A stretch of DNA of 64,000 nt from Crotalaria pallida (lineage: Eukaryota > Streptophyta > Magnoliopsida > Fabales > Fabaceae). The notes under the pieces are model-generated. The model searched no databases, was not told where the DNA came from, and saw only the letters and a list, made by a program, of their open reading frames with translations. Made by a program: the position numbers and the translations under genes. Location: NCBI GenBank assembly GCA_037953625.1, contig CM075656.1:87935001-87999000 (forward strand), read 5' to 3'. Positions 57,124 to 64,000 of the stretch are shown in pieces (the first letter of the stretch is position 1; every line of letters begins with the position of its first letter).

Positions 57124-58020
57124 CATGGGTGTAAGTGATCCAGTTCCAGACCGCGAGATCGCTCGAATCGGACCGGATCAGACCGAAAAATGCAATTCGG
57201 TCTGGTCTCACGGTCTGGTCCGATCTCAAAATTTTTAGACCATTACTGTATGGTTCGGTCCATGGTCTCATGATTTTTCAGACCATAAAGACCGGATCGG
57301 ACCGATTACTTAAAAAATTAAAAAAAAAAGCCCAAATGCTCTAAACTTCCTCTTTCCATGTGTTTTTTCCACTGTTTCCCCTTCCCAAGTTCCAATTCCT
57401 CCGATCTCGGCTTAACTTCCACTTTCCATGCTCTTAACTTCCTCTTTCCACTGTTTCCCCTTTCCACTTTTGCGTCGCAGTCCACTCTCTCCCTCCTCGG
57501 ATCCGCTTCCTCCGTTCTCTCCCTCCTCGGATCCGATTCTTTCTCTCTCTCCCTCCTCTATGCTCGCCGTCGTTCTTCTTCTTCTTCTTCTTCTTCTTCG
57601 TGCTCGCCGACGCTAGTGAAGCCGCCTCCATCGACATCACGGTTTGCTCCGATTCGATTCCGCCACTCGTTTCTCTCTCCTCCTCCGATCGTTCACTCTC
57701 TCCCTCCTCCATGCGCCGCCGCTGGTTCCTCGCCACCGCCGCCGGTTCCTTGCCGCCACCACTCTCTGCTGTCAGTTGAATCTGATTTTGATTAATTGAT
57801 TTTGCCCTTTGTGTTTGCTGCCTTGATTTATTTCCAGCATTTTAAATTTTATTTTAATGATCTAAATAGACCGGACCAGACCAGACCAAATTGGTCTGGA
57901 CCGTTGCGGTCCGGTCCGATCTTTAAACATAAAACACATCGAGCCGGACCGGACCATGTTAATTTGATTGGTCCGGTCTCCAATGTCCGTCAAAGACCAG
58001 ACCGGACTGTTACACCCATA
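57124..58020. mobile_element. 897-bp hAT-like nonautonomous element
   Basis: CATTCTAC flanks it exactly (57116-57123, 58021-58028); an 8-bp duplication is the hAT hallmark. The ends are inverse: CATGGGTGTAA at left and TTACACCCATA at right. Subterminal regions are dense in GGTCTGG/CCGGACC words, both ways round. The middle 57345-57800 is CT-rich with many TCCTCCG and CGCCGCC words; its frame at 57358-57795 is Ser/Pro-rich and looks like a leader or gene fragment, not a transposase. No transposase domain is visible, so mobility would depend on another element. Confidence 0.88.
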
Positions 58021-58028
58021 CATTCTAC

Positions 58029-58303
58029 ACCCACGGTGCTCTTAATAATTTTCTTTCCTTAAAAAAATAATGCAAGAATTATAGCCCATTCTTATTCCTC
58101 ATTTTTTAATTGGCAAAGAATAAATATTTGTTCAATCTCAAAGGAATGATACATTTAAATTATCATAAGAAGTATAAAATTCAATTGTCTCCTTATTGTT
58201 ACCCTTTTTTTTTAAGGAAAAACAATAATGCATTAGAAAATAATAAAATTCAAATGTGTTATTTTTCTCACGAGCACAGTATATATAATTCATAGCTATT
58301 CCT
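58029..58303. other. AT-rich spacer
   Basis: Nothing recognised between the hAT-like element and the LINE poly(A) end. Confidence 0.4.
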
Positions 58304-58335
58304 ATTTTTTTTTTGAATGGGAAAGATTTTATTTA

Positions 58336-58995
58336 TTAAGAAGCGGCATTAGCCATAGAGAGTACATCACGTAACATAATATCATACGCTCCAGGAGGAA
58401 ATTCCTCAATCCAGATATGCTCTCCTATGTTCAACGCTAACTTAGCTAAATGATCCGCTAATCTATTCCCAGCTCTACCAATATGTGATAGAGAAAAAAA
58501 TTGGAAATTATTTGCCAACAATAAACAGTCTAGAACTAGACCATGGTAATAAGAGGAACCAAAATTAGGATTGTTCCAATCATTATAGAGGACCAGAGAG
58601 TCTGTATCAAATTCCACCTTGTAGAAGCATAGATCTGCTGCAATAGACATTGCCCATCTCAAACAGAGGACTTTAACATCCTTGACTTCTACTGATATAG
58701 CAAGAGACTTGCAAGTTGCTGCCAATATGCTTCCTTCTCCATCCCGAAAAGCCACACCCATACCAACATAGCCCTCTTCCTTCAAAGATGCATCAATATT
58801 TTCTTTAATTCTATCTCCCGTAGGTCCTTTCCAGCACACCACGGAATTTGTCTTCTTGTTTGCTCCTTGAGGATCAGGAAGAGAAATAGATTTTGCTTTG
58901 ATTAGAGTTTGTTCCAAGGACCATTTCTTTCCTTCAAATTGCCATTGATTTCTACGGACCCAAATGGCCCATAATAGATTAAAGGCTTGAGAGAT
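58336..58995 (-). pseudogene. LINE 3' segment: RNase H-like domain (RVT_3)
   Basis: The minus frame reads FNLLWAIWVRRNQW, a linker, then an RNase H-like domain with NIDASLKEEGYVGMGVAFRD, a VEFDTDSLVLYN block and a closing HIGRAGNRLADHLAKLA. These correspond to the plant LINE RVT_3 domain and its catalytic-type Asp/Glu positions. The frame is open to TAA at 58336-58338, and 22 bp later the poly(A) begins. It is the end of ORF2 of the inverted LINE. Confidence 0.85.
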
Positions 58996-59118
58996 ATACC
59001 CCCTTCGTGTCTGCTAGGGCTTCCTCGAGCGGCGTAAGGGTTTTCAACCTCGTGATTCATCGAGGCTTCTCCACCAGTCTTTCTGGTCTTTCCTTGTTTT
59101 TTCAACCATAGTTTCACT

Positions 59119-60465
59119 ATGGATCAACAAGAAGAAGAGGAACTCACCATTGATATCCCTGAAGAGGATATCCTACCAAATAGTAACACTAATGAGGAGG
59201 ATGCATGGCTAGTGGGTAGGCTGGCCACTCATAATTCCTTCAACATCAAGGCTTTCAAAACGACGATGGTCCAGGTCTGGAAGGTAAAGGGCGGAGTCCA
59301 AGTTCGTGATATGGGACGTAATCTATTCACGTTCTGATTCTTCTCATTGAAGGATAGGGATACCGTGATGAAAAACGGGCCATGGAATTTTGATCGCCAA
59401 CTTTTAGTGCTACGCGAACTGAGTATTGAGGAAAACCCTACTACGGTGGTACTAAACAAATCTCAGTTCTGGGTGAGAGTCTATGATCTACCAATGCTGA
59501 TGCGAACAGAAATAGTGGCCAAGTCTATTGGCAATAGTGTGGGTGACTATGTGGAGTGGGACCCATCCGAGGAACAAAGACTTGGGAAATCCATAAGAAT
59601 CAGGGTGTGGGTTGATGTAACAGTCCCTCTGAAAAAAGGTCTCAAAATAAGAAGGAAGGACAAGGATCCTATTGCTGTGAGATTTGCGTACGAACGATTA
59701 GCCAACTTTTGTTACTACTGTGGCATGGTTGACCACCTGGCCAAAGATTGTGATGATAAAGATGATGAATTCAATGAAGATGACATAGAGAATTTACCTT
59801 TTGGCCTCAAACTCCGGGCTTCACCAAAAAGGTCAACTGTAATAGTGGGTCAAAAGAGAGAAGTCTTGGGGGCTAAACGACAAATATTCCCAGTTCCTGA
59901 TGCGAATCTGCCAAACAAAGATGGAAAAAACGACTCTGCCCAATCAGAGACCCATGCTACTAATTCTATTGAAGAGGAGGCACGCAATAAAAAGGTAGAG
60001 ATGGCAGACGTGGTGAATTCCCTCTCAAAGTGCCAACTCTCTCAAAACCGTGAGGAAACAGATGAAGTCAATAGCACTACGGTAGCAGGTAATACATATA
60101 AAACTGAAAATCCTCAGAATGGCAACCCTCTTTTAGAAGAGGCCAAAATACAACAGATGGGTGAGCAAACCAGTTCTAAGGATCTGCCAATTAATCCTTC
60201 ACATACCCAGCCTGCTACTACATCACAAATCAGCAATGGAAAGGTGAGTTTGGCATCTGGAAATGAGCAGCATAGACAGAAGAAATGGAAGAGGAGCACC
60301 AAGACTCCTTCAAAACCAGTTGAGGGGATTGAGACTCAGCTCAATCAGAAAAGGAAGTTATCTGGATGTGGAGCGATAGATGATACTGATACGGAGATGG
60401 TTGACAGGGTTAATATGAAATGTGCTCGCTATGATTTGGCGGAGGCTGATACTCAGCCCCGCTAG
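59119..60465 (+). pseudogene. LINE ORF1: DUF4283 and CCHC zinc knuckle, one premature stop
   Basis: Starts MDQQEEEELTIDIPEED. The nucleic-acid-binding DUF4283 region covers about 59190-59560 (AWLVGRLATHNSFNIKAF, MKNGPWNFDRQLLVLREL), followed by a zf-CCHC_4 knuckle CYYCGMVDHLAKDC at about 59710-59751 and a long polar tail. TGA at 59335-59337 interrupts the frame within NLFTF|FFSLKD; otherwise the 449 codons are in one frame. In plant L1 elements this protein coats the RNA. It ends 5 bp before ORF2. Confidence 0.88.
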
Positions 60466-60470
60466 TCCCA

Positions 60471-63400
60471 ATGAGTTGCATCAGCTGGAACTGTCGTGGG
60501 CTTGGGAACCCACGAACAGTTAGAGCTTTGAAGAAGCTCATTAATTTTGAAGGTCCCGATCTTGTCTTCCTCATGGAAACAAGAAGAAAAGTCTCAGAAA
60601 TTCAGAATATGAGATACATGGGTAGATTGAATAATATGTTTGCTGTGGATTGTGAAGGCAATGGCAGAGATCGTTCTGGTGGTTTAGCCCTCTTCTGGAA
60701 GGACACTGTGGAGGTATCCATTATTTCATCCTCTCTTAATCATATTTTATTTTCCACACCTTCAGCCCTTCCAAATATAATGATGAGTACTGCTTGCATC
60801 TATGGTTTTCCCGAGTCTTCATGCAAATATAAGACCTGGGATCTGCTGCGTTCTCTAAAACCACATGATGACACCACCCCGTGGATTGTTTATGGAGATT
60901 TTAATGAAGTCCTTTGTCCTGATGACAAAATGGGAGGTAATTCTATCGACTTCAATCACTCTCTCAGTTTTCAAAATGCTCTTGATGATTGTGATCTTAG
61001 TGACTTAGGTTTCTCTGGATGAAGCTTTACTTGGACAAACAAGAGAAAGGAACCAGACTGTATTCAGGAACGGTTGGACAGAGCCGTAGCCAACTCTGCT
61101 TGGAGAAACCTTTACTCAAATGTCACAGTAACACATCTTGACAGATTCGCATCAGATCACAACCCAATAAAAATCAGTTTTTCAAGAAGTGGGCCCAACA
61201 AGCGGAAAAGGAGAAGGATGTACAGATTTGAAGAAGCTTGGTTGTTTGATGAGGAATGTGATGATATTGTTAACACTCATTAGTGGGGTGGAGGCAATTC
61301 AGTAATGGACAAAATTCGCTGTGTTGGCAGTGAATTGATGAATTGGGGCAAACAGAAATTCCATCAGATGCCGCAGAAGATTAATGAGCTAAAAGAAAAA
61401 CTGAATCGGCTGCAGACTCTACACAGCGATGAACAGGTTATTGCAGACATTCAGGCGACTGAAACTGAACTAGATGACTTTCTTAGAAAAGAGGAAGTAA
61501 TGTGGTGTCAGAAATCCAGAGCTAATTGGCTGTCATATGGAGACCGGAACACAAGCTTCTTTCACAAGAAGGCATCTCAAAGGAGGCAGAGAAATAGCAT
61601 TGCTTCTCTAAAGGATGATAATGGGCAGACCTTTTATGATGAAGAAGAAATTGGAAGCATTCTCACTCAATATTTCCAGAACCTGTTTCATTCTTCTAAT
61701 CCAATAAATATAGAAGCATATACCCACCTGGTGGCAAATAGGGTCTCACATGATAATGCAGAGTTCTTATCAAAACCTTTCTCTGGAGATGAAGTCAAGT
61801 TAGCCCTCTTCCAAATGCATCCGACAAAGGCTCCTGGCGAAGATGGAACTCCGGCTCTGTTTTTTCAACACTACTGGGAGTTGATGGGTAAGGATATTAT
61901 TGATGATACTTTAGAGATTCTCAATGAGGGTAAAGATCTTGGTAGCATCAATCATACTCTTATTGTTCTTATCCCTAAAGTTAAAAATCCATCCCATGCT
62001 AGTGAGTTCAGGCCAAATAGTTTGTGCAATGTTTTATTCAAATTGGTTACTAAATGTATTGCTAACAGACTCAAATTTATCCTCCCTGAATTAATTTCAG
62101 AGGAACAAAGTGCTTTTGTCCCAAATAGGCATATCACGGACAATGCTCTCATAGCTTTCGAATGTTTCCACTATATGAAGAAGAGGGCTCAAGGGAGGAA
62201 AGGTTCAATGGCTTTGAAGCTTGATATGTCAAAAGCTTATGACAGGGTGGAATGGGCTTTTTTACAAAGTACTCTTACTCAGATGGGTTTTCCAACATCC
62301 TGGATTAATCTAGTGATGCGGTGTGTGTCAACGGTGTCTTTTTAAGTGGTGCTTAACGGGCAACCATGCACAAAATTTGCTCCACAAAGAGGTCTTCGTC
62401 AAGGCGACCCCCTGTCACCTTATCTTTTCATCCTGTGTGCAGAGACTCTCTCAGCGATGATTCATTCTCATAAAATGAATAACCTTATTCATGGTGTGAA
62501 GATTATCCCCACAGCCCCAAATATATCTCACTTGTTGTTTGCTGATGACAACATCCTTTTTGCCAGAGCCATACTCTTGAAGAAGCTAGCTACATCTCTC
62601 AAATTTTGAAAGACTATGAACAGGTTTCAGGTCAAAGAATAAATTTACAAAAATCTGAGCTTTCATGCAGCCGAAATGTGCCTCCTACCAAAATTGATGA
62701 GCTTGAGTCATCGCTTGGAATTAAGGCAGTTGAAAGCCATGCTAAATATTTGGGAATTCCGACTATTGTTGGAAGATCAAAAACCCAGGTATTTGAATTT
62801 GTTCGGGACCGAGTCTGGAAAAAGTTGAAGGGATGGAAAGAGAAGTCTTTGTCTAGATCTGGAAGGGAAACTTTAGTGAAGGCGGTTGCTCAATCAATAC
62901 CTACATACATTATGTCCTGCTTTGTTATTCCCAATCAGATTTGTGAACAGATTGAAATGATGATCAGCAAATTCTATTGGGGAGGGAGTATTGAAAAAAG
63001 GTGTACTCACTGGCTCAGATGGGACAGACTTGCAAAACCAAAGGCTGCTGGTGGAATTGGCTTCAGAAATTTCAAGAGCTTTAATTTAGCTCTTTTAGCT
63101 AAACAATGGTGGAAGCTTATCAAAGATGATGAATCCCTTCTCTGCAGAGTTATGAAGGCCCGCTATTACCCCCGTATGAAACCACTGCAGGCAACAAAAG
63201 GTTTTGTTCCAAGCTATACCTGGTCAAGTATACATGGCGCCAAATGGGTGGTAGAAGAAGGATCTTTTTGGAGAATAGGAGCTGGTAAAAATGTGTCAAT
63301 TTGGTCAGATCGATGGGTTCCAACGGCTGCGAATTACCAAAACTTCAGTGGACAAAACCATGGAGAATCTATTTCTTTTGTAGCTGATCTCGTAGACCAA

Positions 63401-63918
63401 GACACAAAAACCTGGAATACAGGGTTGATTCAAACAGTTTTCTCCAGCTTTGAAGCCCAGAAAATTCTTAATATTCCAATCAGTAGAAGATTTGAGGAGG
63501 ATGTTCTTCTATGGGGTGGAACAGAGCATGGTGAATACTCAGTTAAAACGGGCTACCATTTTATAAGAAGAAAGATGGAGTAGCATAATGCCTCAACCCA
63601 CTCGAATAATGATAAGCTTTGGAAAAAACTTTGGAGCACAATCTCAATCCCAAGATGTCTTGATGTGGTATGGAGGGCGTGCAAAAATATCCTCCCAGTG
63701 AAAGCGAATCTCAGGAAAAGAGGCGTTGATGTTGAGCCTCTCTGTTTTTTCTGTGGTAAAGAGGAGGAGACAATAGCTCATGCTCTTTTTCTGTGTGATG
63801 ATGTTCAGAGGATATGGTTTGCATCTTTGGGGTTCCGTTTCAACACATCTGCTGGACTGTCGGTGGCTAGTTGGTGGGAAGATTTTGTCTCAAATGCTCC
63901 GGCCCAAGCTATCTCTCA
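60471..63918 (+). pseudogene. LINE ORF2: endonuclease, reverse transcriptase, zf-RVT; stops and a frameshift
   Basis: Begins with an APE-type endonuclease (MSCISWNCRGLGNP, WIVYGDFNEVL, RFASDHNPI). RT follows with FRPNSLCNV, LKLDMSKAYDRVEW, GLRQGDPLSPYLF and LLFADDNILFA, where the FADD active-site pair is kept and the usual FRPISL has Asn. A zf-RVT near 63640-63830 has CFFCGKEEETIAHALFLC. Premature stops: TGA 61020-61022, TAG 61281-61283, TAA 62343-62345 and TAG 63581-63583. A frameshift lies near 62565-62575. The damage is light for a 3.4-kb frame, so the insertion is not very old. Confidence 0.9.
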
Positions 63919-64000
63919 TGAGAGTTACTTTTCAGCACCCACCCATTTCTCTTGAACCCCATTTTCTTCCGCCTTTCATGAGGCGGGAAACAAAAAAATT
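63919..64000. other. Flank of the inverted LINE at the window edge
   Basis: After ATCTCTCA the sequence no longer matches the LINE continuation seen at 58960-58988 and is probably flanking DNA. A TTTCATGAGGCGGGAAA-type stretch near the end is unexplained. Confidence 0.4.

Larger units (their letters stand above)
58304..63918. mobile_element. Near-full-length LINE with inverted 5' part (twin-priming structure)
   Basis: 58304-58995 is the 3' end of a plant L1-type LINE on the minus strand, with poly(A) as T(11) at 58304-58314. From about 59000 to 63918 the rest of the same kind of element runs on the plus strand: a leader of about 115 bp, ORF1, and ORF2 down to the zf-RVT domain. The plus part stops at ATCTCTCA (63911-63918), and the minus part starts at the same ATCTCTCA (58995-58988), so the two join in sense to a continuous protein (PAQAIS, then QAFNLLWAIW). 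That is the geometry expected from twin priming. Frames are damaged by stops and a frameshift. A target duplication was not identified. Confidence 0.85.

Noticed and set aside
57358..57795. 146-codon Ser/Pro-rich ORF
   Set aside because: Inside a bounded hAT-like element, simple composition, no domain; kept only as a finding.
58902..59117. Minus-strand 71-codon ORF
   Set aside because: Spans the inversion junction of the LINE in a wrong frame; an artefact of the rearrangement.

Overview
The window is plant nuclear DNA. It has spliced genes with GT-AG introns, AT-rich intergenic sequence, and dense SINE, LINE, LTR-retrotransposon, Helitron and MITE insertions. The style of the beta-1,3-glucanase and the repeats suggest a eudicot, probably a legume, but that is inference: no sequence search was run.

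Three genes look intact. (1) 6903-8821 (+): a two-exon GH17 endo-1,3-beta-glucosidase. (2) 25566-39256 (+): a large gene whose 23 coding exons I assembled by splice sites and homology into a 1732-residue WD40/crypto-Tudor/bromodomain protein of the BRWD/PHIP family; it has two untranslated exons upstream (23480-24138). (3) 41015-43388 (-): a four-exon, 114-residue RNA polymerase subunit RPB9, whose exons are too short to stand out as ORFs. Genes 2 and 3 converge tail to tail.

The rest is mostly mobile DNA. 1-6800 holds a 5'-truncated LINE with 9-bp target duplications and SINE-like copies. 8942-15600 has a small palindrome-ended MITE, a gutted copia element with its 3' LTR, and a CCGG-rich DNA-transposon remnant. 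15830-19953 is a Helitron carrying fragments of a MAP65 gene and a SUMO gene. 20005-23470 is a nest of inverted-repeat elements and a SINE. 43598-45122 is a Stowaway-like MITE split by a solo LTR, just upstream of RPB9. 45123-48917 is a complete, young, gag-only LTR element. 49344-58028 is a run of DNA transposons: a second Helitron end, long-TIR elements, two Stowaways, a Mutator-like element with doubled ends and a nested insertion, and an 897-bp hAT-like element. 58304-63918 is a near-complete LINE whose 5' part is inverted relative to its 3' part, matching twin priming.

The three host genes are not functionally linked: one is a cell-wall/defence hydrolase, one a chromatin reader, one a polymerase subunit. 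The window is chiefly a record of nested transposition around them. Junctions, target-site duplications and exon boundaries were read by eye; family names rest on recognised motifs.
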